A program made the position numbers and the translations under genes. Positions 47,627-60,545 of a DNA stretch of 64,000 nucleotides are shown here, one piece after another. Numbering within the stretch: position 1 is the stretch's first letter; the number at the start of each line of letters is the position of its first letter. The DNA is from Xenopus tropicalis (taxonomy: Eukaryota; Chordata; Amphibia; Anura; Pipidae), in contig NC_030681.2 in the NCBI RefSeq assembly GCF_000004195.4, positions 26,240,982-26,304,981 of the forward strand. Reading direction: 5' to 3'. The notes below the pieces were generated by a model that worked only from the letters and a program-made list of their open reading frames with translations, had not been told where the DNA came from and made no database searches.

Positions 47627-47809
47627 ACTGGGGCTCATTTATAAACGTTGGGGCAAATCTGCACCTGGGCAGTAACCCATAACAACCAATCAGTGGTTAG
47701 ATTTTTACAGCCAGCTGCAAGTTATACACTAAAAGCAATCATCTGATTGGTTGCCACAAGTTACTGCCCAAGTGCAAATTTGCCAAGTATTTATAAATAA
47801 CCCCCACTG
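47627..47809. mobile_element. Palindromic MITE of the GCAGTAACCCATAACAACC type
   Basis: GGGGCTCATTTATAAAC faces TTATAAATAACCCCC, and inner arms GGGCAGTAACCCATAACAAC and GGTTGCCACAAGTTACTGCC pair with several mismatches. It is related in its core to the younger hairpin at 4,697. Arm divergence suggests an older insertion. Confidence 0.7.
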
Positions 47810-47864
47810 TCCTGCAATTAAGAAGTATTAGAGGAAGGTTTAACCCAGGTATACTATTAGATAG

Positions 47865-48400
47865 TGAATAATGCTCCCCCCTATTGTTAAACATAACAAT
47901 TATAAGGATGCTATTAGTCATCAAGGAATTTCATGACCATATAAAAACACAAGGCCGAGTGCTTTTATACAGTTTATAGAACTCTGAGGTGACTTCTAAT
48001 ATCCTCATATTTTAAAAAACAAAATACATTATTTATTGTAATACACAAGTTTCAGTGAGTCATGTGATTATAACTGATGACATCACTAAGGGCCATTTAT
48101 AAGGATATAATTTACAGGATATTCATGGCTCTGGGGTAATATATAGTGAATAATGTTTACTATTGTAAAATATAGGGTTATTATACGTCACTAAAGAGTT
48201 CCTTGACCATATAAGGTTCATGGAACTCCGAGGTGACTTCTAATATCCTCATATTTTACAACAGGGGGTATTTTATTTATTATAATATCCAAGTTTCACT
48301 GAGTTACTTGACAGAAATTACATAACTAAGCTCTAATTATAACTGAAGACATCACTAAGCACCGTTAATAAGGATATAATTTATAATTTGGTCCCATAGG
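47865..48400. mobile_element. Tandem dimer of the frog inverted-repeat element
   Basis: Two successive units each contain GGTGACTTCTAATATCCTCA, CAAGTTTCA, GACATCACTAAG and AGGATATAATTTA. They start near 47,865 and 48,141. The first unit retains the CAAGGCCGAGTGC core; the second has lost it. The same element occurs at 1,535. Confidence 0.75.
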
Positions 48401-49247
48401 GAAATGACCAAACTGTATATTATAACTGTATTAAGTGTATCTTTTATTCAAACTGTAGCGTTCTAAACCTAAGAGTTACTAGAAATGTCCTTACTGCAGG
48501 GTAGTTATTTTACACTTAAATATTTGATATACAGGTTAAATATTACTGAACATTTTTGATGGGTGACTTTTTTATGTTTTCATAGGGATGAAGCCAAACA
48601 TATAGCTTAGGAACACAGAACTCACCCGGATCTTGCGTAATCGCAGAGCAAACACTGTGTGGCTGCCGCATTAACCGCCTGCGTTAGTTTTGTGTCCAAG
48701 TAACAAGAGAATTTGACTTCATACGAGTAACTGGCTAAATATTGCATTTTCCAAATGGTAAATTCCTTGTTAAATCTTCCAGTTTCATTAACTCCTGTGG
48801 GGTGTTGTACGTCATTAACACTGATAGCCAGAATTTTATTAATGTCCGGAAGGGTCTACGTTGGCATGTAGGTCGCAAGGTGCTGCCTGCCGGTGCATGA
48901 AATAAGAGGGTTTATTCACCTACCGCGACGTAGTGAGCAAAGTTTTTTCCCTCTTTTTTTCCCAGAATTTGGGCATAATTGCAGACACAAACGATATAAA
49001 AATAGGCACAACATACTGCACCAAATATTTTCTAATTCTATTTGGCGTTGTTTGCAGTGTTTGGCGTGCAAGGGACATTTGTTCCCCATTCTTTGACACA
49101 GGGTGCTGAGGGAACCCCAGAGCTACCCCCTGTTGAGGAGGTGACAGTAGCTCCATGGTACCCCCTCTGTCAATAGGGGTACCCTGCAAATAGCTTTATT
49201 GAAAGTGATTTTAGGTGCAACTTTCTCTCTCTCTATATATAAATATA
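48401..49247. other. Unique DNA, possibly part regulatory
   Basis: 48,590-48,900 is less AT-rich than its surroundings and follows a pyrimidine tract ending TTTTCATAG/GG at about 48,585. No donor closes an open frame, so no exon is called. CCTACCGCGACGTAGTGAGC near 48,922 may be a repeat end. Confidence 0.3.
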
Positions 49248-49580
49248 TACAGGTATAGGATCCCTTATCCGGAAACCCGTTATCCAGAAAGCTCCGAATT
49301 ACGGAAAGCCTGTCTCCCATAGACTCTATATTAATCAAATAATTCAGAATTTTAAAACTGATTTCCTTTTTCTCTGTAGAAATAAGACAGTACCTTGTAA
49401 TTGATCCCAACTAAGATAAAAATAATCCTTATTGAATGCAAAACAATCCTATTGGGTTTAATTAATGTTTTATTGATTTTTTAGTAGACTTAAGGTATGG
49501 AGATCCAAATTACAGAAAGACCCCTTATCCGGAATACCCTTGGTCCCGAGCATTCTGGATAATGGGTCCCATACCTGTAT
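49248..49580 (-). mobile_element. TA-flanked MITE, full-length reverse copy
   Basis: TACAGGTATAGGATCCC at the left and GGGTCCCATACCTGTA at the right are near-perfect inverted ends flanked by TA. CGTTATCCAGAAAGCTCCG and GTCTCCCATAGACTC follow. The internal segment is single. A clean unexpanded reference. Confidence 0.9.
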
Positions 49581-50039
49581 ATGCTTTTTTACATAGTACC
49601 CTGTGCAGTTTCCTTATATGAAAGGGCATCTGTTGCTTTCGTGCCTTTTATTTATTGACCCTGCAGTTGCGTGAGTTTAGTCAAGACAATCTGGTTTGTG
49701 TGTTTTTGTTGTTGAAACAGGTTAGGCAGGAATGTGTTTATTATATTTGTTGCTCTTAGACTTTAAAATGGGGAAATATATGGGTATACACAAAAAGTAA
49801 TAAACCTGTAAATTCTTGCTTGGAATTGGCATTTACTGATATCACTTGTTGAAAGTTGTGCTTTGTGAGTATCGCTATTCCCACTGCTTTAAAATGTGCA
49901 TTAGAAATCACTTTGAAGATCCAAGACCTGTGCAATAGCAATTAGGGTGTTATTAACCCTCCTCAGTGATATTATAATAGCCTGTTACTTTATTCCTAAT
50001 AAGTTTTAGTATTGGTTTTTATTAAGTACTTTTTTATTG
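49581..50039. other. Non-coding stretch, nothing recognised
   Basis: Unique AT-rich sequence. Confidence 0.4.
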
Positions 50040-50330
50040 TCTTTATAGTTTTGTACTTACCCTTTAGACAATCTGTTAGCCATTTGAGCTGTGTCTGGTG
50101 AATGATGAATCATCCTCACATAAGGCAGTTCATGCAGGAAACACCTAATTGAGAGCAGGATAATTAACAGTTCAACAGTGGCTTGCACTCTGCATCCCCA
50201 GCGGGATATAGGATTTCCGACACTAGATAGAGGATGAAATGTGCTGGGAAAGAAACGACTGCGGTGGGAATGAGTATCCTAACAGGTATTCAGAAAGGTT
50301 TGAACAGTTTGTAGGTGAAGAAATAAAGTT
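50040..50330. promoter_or_regulatory. Candidate conserved non-coding element 6
   Basis: A repeat-free block containing GTGAATGATGAATCATCCTC (an imperfect palindrome), CACCTAATTGAGAGC and CAGGATAATTAACAG. The density of TAAT-type cores and a GGATAATTA word is typical of developmental enhancers. Inference only. Confidence 0.4.
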
Positions 50331-50378
50331 TGTATATTACTGTGCCTTTTGTATGAAATCATTATTGGGCTTTGTTGA

Positions 50379-50476
50379 ATTTGATTCCTTGGAAGGATCA
50401 CAAATCCATACAGAGACCCCTATATAGATATATAAGGGTCTCTGAATGGATTTGTGATCCTTCCAAGGAATCAAAT
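50379..50476. repeat. 98-bp near-perfect hairpin
   Basis: The left arm starts ATTTGATTCCTTGGAAGGAT and the right arm ends ATCCTTCCAAGGAATCAAAT. Arms of about 47 bp pair with only two mismatches around a tiny TATAGATA-type loop. No other copy is visible in the window. It could be a young MITE-like palindrome, or, if transcribed, a long dsRNA or hairpin RNA precursor. Confidence 0.85.
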
Positions 50477-50890
50477 CTGCAAGAAAGCACATTCATTCAT
50501 TTACCAAGATCAGGGTAGCACAAACTATATAAAGCTGTGTGCAATTGTGTCCTGCACTTTACTAAATGACCGCATGTTGCCTTGCTTCAAAATGGAGCCC
50601 ACCACATATGCCCCACTGCAAAAAACAAAACAAAAAAAAAACATAAAAAGATGCAATTTGGCACTTATGGCAGGGGCATTAGCAAATGACTCCTTAGATG
50701 TTAATTATCATTTATTTAGTTCATCTGTGATAGTTGATTTTTCATTAATACCAGTTCCAATCATCTTAATAATGCTCCTTAGTGAATAGAGGTAGAATTT
50801 AGCACGGCTGTAGAGATATGGAAAATAATGATGATTTCCAGGAAAAATCCCCCCTCCATCGCATGCAGTAGCAACAGTTTGCTATATTAA
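50477..50890. other. Non-coding stretch, nothing recognised
   Basis: Unique AT-rich sequence; a 111-codon open frame at 50,454-50,789 includes part of the hairpin and a poly-A-rich tract, and has no domain. Confidence 0.4.
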
Positions 50891-51322
50891 GAGGCCCATT
50901 TACTAAAATCCGATTTTTTGGGGGCTTAAAACATGATATGGTAAACCACGATAATTTCTGAAGTTCTAAAATGTCACAAAAATGCTTTAAACGTTTGTAT
51001 GAAAATATCGCAATTGTGTTCCGAAAGTCACAATATATTGTGCCGATAAGTTTGTTAAGCTACGAAAACCTTTCTAGCTTTGGAAGAAACCACGTCTAGC
51101 TTTGGAAGCCTTCCATAGGACTCAATAGTACGCAACAGATCAAACCTGGCGAAAACATAGTCCTGAGGAAAGTGTAACCAAAGCGCTAACAAATTCCGAA
51201 ATGTTCATATTCTTCGCACAAAGTACGATTTTTTCATGGAAATTTAACGAAATGTTCTAGAAGTTAAAAAAAAGTTTGAAAAAATATGAAATTATCTCTA
51301 AATTGTTTAGTAAATGGGCCCC
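50891..51322. mobile_element. MITE with GGCCCATTTACTAA ends and TAA duplication
   Basis: GAGGCCCATTTACTAAA at the left and TTTAGTAAATGGGCCCC at the right are inverted repeats, with TAA directly outside on both sides (50,888-50,890 and 51,323-51,325). A partial copy lies at 29,640. TAA targets suit PIF/Harbinger. 432 bp, non-coding. Confidence 0.85.
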
Positions 51323-52680
51323 TAAGTGTCATTATCTCTTTAAAGGGAGACTATCAAAGGCATGGGGTACATAGTAGTCCCTGGAAGACACCCCTGCTAC
51401 TTTGGAGTAATAAAGCAAACCCAAACAGGCTATAGCATTATAACATCCATATTACAAAAGTCTTTCTATGCGCAGAACTTTTCGGAAACGCGGAAGCTTC
51501 CCAGAAGCAAGTATTTACTGTTCAAACAGGATGCTTGAGCAAATAATTACCCGTGGAACTTTTATACATCATTGCAAACTAAATTAGGGGTGGTTTAAAT
51601 GATTCACAGATTTTAACCTAAAGTACTTGTTTTGCTCATGAAGTCTCAGTATCATATACGTATGTTTTTAACTCCAATGTCACCAAATTCAGGACGACAC
51701 AAAATTATTATCATGCCATGGCCTGGCAAAACATGGTGCAGCAACAGCAAAAGGCCCAGCATTCAGTAGGTTATGGTATTGAATGGGCAACCTTCCTATT
51801 CTAAATAATTGCCGGAGGAAAAATTATTTAAAATATGTTTAGTAGACCCTATACTGTATATTGGATGATCTTTGTTTTTTCTTAGCATTTGGTCTAAGGC
51901 CAAACAGAAACATATGAAGATATATATATGGGGATAACCAAATACAATTGTTTCGGACCTGCCGCTCCCATCACTCCCATACCTGCCAAGGCACCATACT
52001 GCAAATACCTTAATGGTGGGATCACAGATCTGTTGATACGCAGCTCCAATGTGATATTCATGCCCAGATGATCAAAACTGGCCAAAGTCTAAACTAAATC
52101 TATACATTTCTCTGCTTCTCTAACTGGAACCATTCAGGCAACCATCTCCAACTATTGCAAAAGTCTATTTTATTGTAAATAAGCTATACTTCTATAACAT
52201 ATTATATCCCCACACACACACAAATCCTCTTTAAACCACAAAGAACCTGATGGCCCAACGACTTCACCCGAGGGAAGATTAACTCTGAATAGTACATGAT
52301 TGGCTGAGGGAGGTCTATGGTAACAAAACACAAGGTAATAAAGTATCTAATTAGTACAGGCTCAATATAATTCTCTATCCATGTGGGTGTAATATTCAGC
52401 AGGAAAATGCTTTCCCAAAATTGACTGGGACTGTCTGGGTAATGACAATTACGCTAAACAAAGATGGAATAAGCTGAGCGGCAATCACAATAAATTCCCT
52501 ATAATGAAGCACAGTAGGAGTGATAATAACAGGAGTAAGACTGCCTTCTCCTTTCAACTGATCAATATAAATGCTCTTATTTCCCTAGTGAACCATGCAA
52601 AAGGCCCCATCATTACTTACTATTTTGTATATATTTTGAACAGTGTAACAACAATATATCCATTGGTCCATGGAAATAGG
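51323..52680. other. Non-coding stretch with an isolated T2-type end
   Basis: TTAAAGGGAGACTATC at about 51,340 looks like a T2-type left end without a partner. The rest is unique. Confidence 0.35.
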
Positions 52681-54584
<1,904 letters not shown>

Positions 54585-54769
54585 TACTTATATTTGTAAG
54601 ACCATTGCCTCTTTTGTGTTACTTGCTCCATTTTTAAATGTATCTATGAAAAGTGAGGTTTAAACTCAGTTTAATATCTGTGTGCTGTTCTTTACGTTGA
54701 TAACCGACTTGTTAGCAGGTTTAATCGAGTTCTAGAATTTGCATGCACAATTTGCTTGCCTGTCTAAAC

Positions 54770-55681
54770 CAGTGCTGTCCAACTGGCGACCCCCCTCTGT
54801 GTGGCCCCCCACCTATCTGGCTGCTTTGATGGCTTACCTTTGTGTAAGCTTTAAATGGTATCAGTACTGTGATTAACTGCCCCCCTGCATGGTTCTCACC
54901 TCAGATTCAGGCTGTAATCAGGCTGTATTGTTTAAATATGTAATCCCCTGTACTGTTCACACCTTTTAATCTCTGCATTGTTCACCCCCTGCAGTGTTCA
55001 CACCTCAGGCTCAGGCTGTAATCACCCCCATTGTTCCCCTGTTCACACCTCAGGAGCAGTAGAAACCCACAAATAATCCCTGCATACTACAAAAAGAACA
55101 TATACTGAGGTGGTACTGCAATTAAAAAGTTTTTAAATATATAGTTATTGTGCAGACTGTAGGAGCAGTGCCAGCATTGTGTCACTGTAGGCTGCCTGTG
55201 TGTGCCATACACACAGGCAGCATACGGCAAGCAGAGTATGGCACACACAGGCAGGGTAGGGAAGGCAGAGTATGGCACACACAGGCAGGATAGGGCAGGC
55301 AGAGTATGGCACACACAGGCCAAGTATGGCACAAACCAGCCAAGAATGGCACACACAGTGAAAGTATGGCACGCAGGCAGGGTAGGGCAGGCAGAGTATG
55401 GCACACACAGGCAGGGTAGGGAAGGCAGAGTATGGCACACACAGGCAGGGTAGGGCAGGCAGAGTATGGCACACAGGCAGGGTAGGGCAGGCAGAGTATG
55501 GCAGGTTTTTGCTGTCCTACAACCATTAATATGGGTATGGTCATGTGATAACATGGGTGTGGTTTCAAGTGGGTGTGGTTTCAAAAAGGGGAGTGGTCAA
55601 AACTGGCTTCCATTATCGGCCCTCCACCACGTAGGTCGGAAAAATTCCGGCCCTCGGTACAACAGAAGTTGGACAGCACTG
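54770..55681 (+). mobile_element. hAT-like non-autonomous element with perfect 8-bp duplication
   Basis: It begins CAGTGCTGTCCAACTGGCGA and ends AGAAGTTGGACAGCACTG, with a clean 15-bp terminal inverted repeat. GTCTAAAC flanks it on both sides (54,762-54,769 and 55,682-55,689). At 912 bp it is far longer than its relative at 2,732, mainly because of an internal tandem array at 55,200-55,505. No transposase frame: the long minus-strand open frames come from the array. Confidence 0.95.
55200..55505. repeat. Minisatellite inside the hAT-like element
   Basis: Irregular units built from GTATGGCACACACAGGCAGG and GTAGGGCAGGCAGA repeat about ten times, with whole and half units mixed. The minus-strand translation is a repetitive Cys/Pro/Leu-rich string; three overlapping frames stay open, which marks it as repeat-derived. 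Confidence 0.9.
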
Positions 55682-55803
55682 GTCTAAACCATGGTCATGT
55701 TGGCTGGCAAATCCAAAGTCACACAGTCCATTTACCCTAACACAATATGTCTCACTTTTAACATTGCAGTTTTATTAAGATAACATTTGTCTTTTTCTTC
55801 TAG

Positions 55804-55854
55804 GGGAACATGGATTTCTTACAATGAACATCAGAGAACAGACATATATTTAAG
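55804..55854 (+). other. Candidate 51-nt internal exon of the putative plus-strand gene
   Basis: A strong acceptor, ATTTGTCTTTTTCTTCTAG, ends at 55,803, and a good donor, TTTAAG/GTAATG, follows at 55,854/55,855. The enclosed 51 nt is a multiple of three. Only one frame is open (GTWISYNEHQRTDIYL, exon offset 1); the other two contain stops, including two short ATG-initiated frames. It could thus be a small coding exon or a 5' untranslated exon with upstream ATGs. It lies about 120 bp downstream of a hAT insertion and is outside any repeat I recognise. I cannot tie the peptide to a family. Chance splice pairs of this quality do occur in 64 kb. Confidence 0.35.
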
Positions 55855-57262
55855 GTAATGGCAATTTTATTTTTAAACATTTGCAACTGGAAACATTTGG
55901 CATGTTCAAACTGTTCCCAGTTATTGTAAAAGTTTAACAGGAGCCCAGTCGCTGCCCATAGGCAAATGGGTAACACAATTGCTGGAAGGCCACTGCTGGG
56001 CGTGCCGTCTCTACCTTGCATCTTGTTGCATCAGCTCAGGGCAAGAGGTTGACTTACTTGGTTCCACTGTTGGCGGTGCTACCTCTGGACGCACAGCCAC
56101 ATCCACAAGAACAACTTTTTGAGGGGTCTACACCTCTCTTCGACAGGTTGTAGACCCCCTGGAACATTGTTCTTGTGACAAAACTGTCTAAATAAATCAC
56201 AAATTGCACTGCAAAGAAAGGTAGGTGCTTTGACTTCATTTATTTCTTGGTTCCCCACTCTCTTTTGATATTGGTGCACAAACTGGTAATTTCCATTATC
56301 ATACTTAAAAATGGATGACCTATGTCTTAAGAACTTTTAAGAGTAAATTTGTGCTTAAGTTGGGCATCAATCTCACTTTCTTTCCTAGTTCCAATATTCC
56401 CAAGCAAGATCTCTGCTTAACGGTCTCAGCAGTTGGAAGCTTAGGGATCATCACAAAGCATCAAGTTGAAAATAGGGGTTTGTCTGCCATTGAAACTGAT
56501 GCTACAGGGCTACAGTATTCTGTGAGATGGGGCCCAAACTCAGCAGCACAGAGCATGTGTTGGAAATCAGCAGAAAAGAAGAGGGGTGCTATTGGGGCGT
56601 CTTTGGAGGCACAGATTCTCCCTGCTAAAGTGGCCTTAAACTAGAAAACAAACTCAAGCACACACAGGTATATTTTTGCCATAACTGAAAGACACTAAAA
56701 AGTATTTTTTTTTACTACCTAGGCATTTTTTTAGCTAAGCTTGCATCTTGATTAAAAACTGCTTTCATATAGTAGGTTAGGGCGCAAGTCTGAAACAAGA
56801 TGACAGAGCCCAGGGCACCAAGATTTCTATCTGAGACAGCTTAACTGAAACCGGTTTGCTATGTATTTTTCTGGGGAAATATAACATCAGTGCTTAAAAT
56901 AGATATTATGTGGAATCAAAATATGTCTGTGTATGAGCCTTAATAGAGTTGCCCTATGCAGCAGTTAGGTGTAGTTAAGAATGAATAATACATTGTTGAC
57001 ATCAAGAAAAAATGTCAACTGAACTGAACAGACATTGCCAAGTGCCCACAGTTTGAAGGAATATCTTGGCAGAAAGTCATGGCTGCCCTTGCCTTCACAT
57101 TTCAGCAGTTAAATATTTGTCCTTCTATTATGGAAAATAGACCTAAGCTCTAATTATGGGGGTGGCAAACTCATGGCCCTTGACCTCTTGCAAACTGCAG
57201 CTACCAACGTGTTCTGTGTGCAAGTGGCAAATCATGGGAAAAGAGACAAGAACAGCTAACTA
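55855..57262. other. Unique DNA with one small hairpin
   Basis: 56,104-56,177 forms a hairpin (reported separately). A 109-codon open frame at 56,315-56,644 has no recognisable domain and no flanking splice pair. The rest is unremarkable. Confidence 0.35.
56104..56177. repeat. 74-nt imperfect hairpin
   Basis: CACAAGAACAA with GGGGTCTACACCT faces AGGTTGTAGACCCCC with TTGTTCTTGTG across a loop of about eight bases. An internal mismatch bubble sits mid-stem. The size and shape are like an animal pre-miRNA, but the sequence is not one I know, and small MITEs fold similarly. Confidence 0.5.
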
Positions 57263-57776
57263 TTAAAAGGGAACTCCTTTTTGAAAAGTAAACATAATTC
57301 AAGCAACTTTGCAATATACATCAATTAAAAAATATTCAGCCTTGATTTTTAATGTAATAATATGGTTTGGAACAGTTCCCTAAGTCTGGCCTCCTATTCC
57401 CCTGCTGATCTGGCTGACTACTCAAATAAAATGTGACAGTAGTCGACTGTCCTCAACCTGCCTTCAGTCTGCATCCTCCCAATCCCACAATTCCCTGCAC
57501 ACGTGATGTCAATAAGTAAAGAACATCACAATCCAATGCATTGTGGGTTATGTAGTTCCTGCTTGCTGTCTGTAATCTGTGAAGAAGTCAAGACTAATTG
57601 TAACATCAGTGTTTTAGACCCTCCTCCCCTGCAAGGATTTTAAATGATCCAGAAAGGGAAGTGCTGTTTTGCAGCTGGATTTCAGCTTATAAAAATGGTA
57701 TTTATTCCTACTTTTTGAAGGAACAGATTACAGTGATAAGTATATAAAGGGTTTCTGTGTTGTGTGGGGCTCTTAA
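57263..57776 (+). mobile_element. TTAA MITE carrying ZNF143-like motifs, best forward copy
   Basis: TTAAAAGGGAACTCC opens it and TTAA closes it at 57,773-57,776. The order of AAAGTAAACATAATTCAAGC, GGAACAGTTCCCTAAG, ATCCCACAATTCCCTGCACA and CAATGCATTGTGGGTTATGT matches 39,016 and the reverse of 6,663. Confidence 0.8.
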
Positions 57777-58948
57777 ACAAATTTTGGTTTGGAAGCTGGA
57801 GGATATGAGGCAAGAGGAGGTGGGAGATAGTCGGCACTTCAGTCTGGTGAGAAGGTGAAAGAATATTTCTAAAGCTTTCAACCATTTGGGAACTTTGAGG
57901 AGACAGGTTGGGCATTTCCGCAGGCCCTCAAAAAAGTAGAAAAAACTTCTCAGAGTGCATTGCTTTTAATTGGAACATGGTGAAGGAGGGGGAAATGGCA
58001 GCCTCATGGAGGATGGGGAAATGGTCCTTTCGAGTCAGGGGCAGGGAATTTCTTACCTAGCATGGTTTTATTCAAATAGTGAAATAATGGAATCGGGTAT
58101 ATTTGTGTAAAGCGTATTTCTGGCAGTTTAGACAATCTGCATGCACTGTGAATGGCAGTTTGATCAACTGCAGTCTTTTCTTTGCAGTATTATTCTGAAA
58201 AACTGAGGATGTTGGAAAAAGTGCTTTCAATTTCACTGATTTGTGCAAAAAATAAAAATTAAGCAGAGAGTATGTTCAGCGCATTCATTCAACTTTTGTT
58301 GACTGTAGGTGTATATTTTCCCTTTAAAAAAAGTTAGTGATTTTAGCAGAATGTTAACTGACTGGGTGTGTTAGTTGGTTTGTATAAGTTCTTAGTGCTG
58401 GGAAATCTGGCTCTTTGTAAATACTAATAATCCTATTGTTGTATATTGTGGAGTAGGTGGCAGAAAAAATAGTGGTGAGCCCATAGCTTGACCTTTATTT
58501 ATTTATTGTTTGTCTTTTGAAAGGAGGGGGGAAAGCTGGAGTTTTAGGTAGTTCTTAGAAAGCGAATGCAGCAAAATAAATGTAATATTAAGCAACGAGT
58601 CTGCAGAAGGACTGGGTGACTCTTAACACCCTGATCGGTGAGAAGCTAAAGGCAGTGCTGACTTACGCCATGGCTAGTCGGTTCTGGAGGGAATAGCACT
58701 CACATCTGTCACTTAGGGAGGTTGAGAATGGCTTCAGGAGGTCTTTATTTAATTATTTTAAAAAAATTAAGTAGCAGAGTTTTCTACACTGGACTATATT
58801 TAGATAATGATGTATCTTAATTTAGTACCTCCATTTATTATGGGGCATCCTAAAATGAAGTGTAAATAGAACTGCAGCTATATAGATGTGTGTACCAGAG
58901 CAGGGTGTAGATATATATTACTATCAGGGTACTGGAAAGACTGAAAGG
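57777..58948. other. Non-coding stretch, nothing recognised
   Basis: Unique AT-rich sequence with no shared repeat. Confidence 0.4.
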
Positions 58949-59440
58949 GGACCTGTCACCCGCTTCAGGCATAGAGGTGGTGCAGTCAATAACCTTCTAC
59001 AATTACTATAAGTTTCAATTCAGCACTTTCTAGCTGTCACTGCACTCCTTACATTCCCCCTCCTTCCGCATGGTCTATCATTATGTAGCCTGTGCATTGG
59101 CATGGGCATTGGGTCCCCATTTTGGTGCATTCAAAATATTTTGGGCTGATAAGAAACTTGCCTTAATGACAGTATTCACAAAATAATGCCTGTCTGCTTT
59201 CTATAATTGTGAATTCCAAGGCTGATGGGAAAGCTGCTATTTGCCTTAGGAAAATGGAGGGGATATATGCAGTACAAATGATGCCATTTGGGTGGGGGAG
59301 ACATGCCCAACTGATATACATTGTAGGGAAATGTAGGCTTTACATTGCTTGTGTTTATGGTTCAACAAGTAATCATGGGGCATCCAGGCACTCAAAGATT
59401 CCACAGGGGCCACATTAAGTTTCAGTGTCTCCAGTGTATA
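58949..59440. repeat. Probable dispersed frog repeat with AAGGGGACCTGTCACCC end
   Basis: AAGGGGACCTGTCACCCGC is a phrase I associate with a dispersed frog repeat. Only one copy is visible here and no inverted partner was found, so the right boundary is a guess. Confidence 0.35.
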
Positions 59441-59999
59441 TATACGCTTTCATGCCCCAAGGACAATTATTCATAAGCTAACTGGTTTCTTGTTGGTTAT
59501 CCACTCCAAGCTGAGAGTCTGGGGCTGGTGTGCTTGGACCACCCTCTCTACGTGGTGAGTTTTATTCTATCATGGTTCCTGTGCCCCTTTTATTTCTTTT
59601 TTTATTGCATAGTTCCCTTCCTCAAGATATTACATGTCCTTTATCTTATATAGTTCTAGACTGATCACACTGTACACGAGGTTACTGCATTTCTGTGAGC
59701 TTATTCTGGAATACATCTTAAATTGTTTGTAGATGCCTTCTTTTGATTTGCCTGTATGGAAAAATGAGTGATAGGAATGCCTCAGTGGGACTCAGTATGG
59801 CCCCCATGGGGGCATGAAAGAATCCTCTCTGTTCCAGACTACACAGTTCCGCTGGATGATAACAGAGTCTCAATGGATTTCGTTGTTACTGTAAGCATGG
59901 CTAGATAAAGAAATCATGCTTCTTTTATCCTGACATACTTGGAAGGACACATCACCTTGCTGGAAGGAAGAGCTGAATTCCATTATCTGGCACAGAAGT

Positions 60000-60545
60000 G
60001 AGTTGAAAGGTTTGAAAGAAGACAAGTAGAAAGAATAGCTTGTGGGACTTCCAGTAAAGTTTGTGCTTGTTTATGCTCTCATTAGACATTAGAGTCCCCT
60101 CTGCTAGAAACGGTAACTTTTCTCTCCTCGGTTTGTTTTCCCCCAGGCTTTTTAAAGTAACTAGTGCATGAATTACTGCATTTTTAAGATCTAAAATGGA
60201 AATTGGCCTTTCTCATAGGCAAAATATTGCGTGTTTATCCCAAAACAACCTAATGCCAGGAAATTAGAGAGAGAATATGCATTATAGCGCTGTAATTAGT
60301 AAGTAATAAAGTGCTCCCTGCCTGCTGTGGTTGAAATATTTTGAAGTTGTGGGTTGAAATGGATATTTATTGCCAGAGTGAGGTATGCGTAGCTAACGAC
60401 TAATTATTCTGCATTTGAAAGTTGTTTTTTTTCGTACGGTGTGAGATAATTGCAAAGTTCCATTTGCTCAGCTGACAAGCTTGACCATCAAAAGCTTTAC
60501 ATATATATCTTTCCTTTAATTAATGTTTGTTTAATTTAATTATTT
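60000..60545. promoter_or_regulatory. Candidate conserved non-coding element 7
   Basis: The longest repeat-free block with enhancer-like texture: CATGAATTACTGCAT, CTGTAATTAGTAAGTAATAA, CGACTAATTATTCTGCATTT, GGTGTGAGATAATTGC and an E-box CAGCTGAC near 60,468, ending in TTTAATTAATGTTTG. Clustered homeodomain-type cores in unique DNA inside a probable first intron suit a developmental enhancer. No conservation data were available. Confidence 0.45.

Noticed and set aside
55087..55584. Overlapping Cys/Pro-rich minus-strand open frames of 109-165 codons
   Set aside because: All three frames are open because of the internal minisatellite of a hAT-like element.
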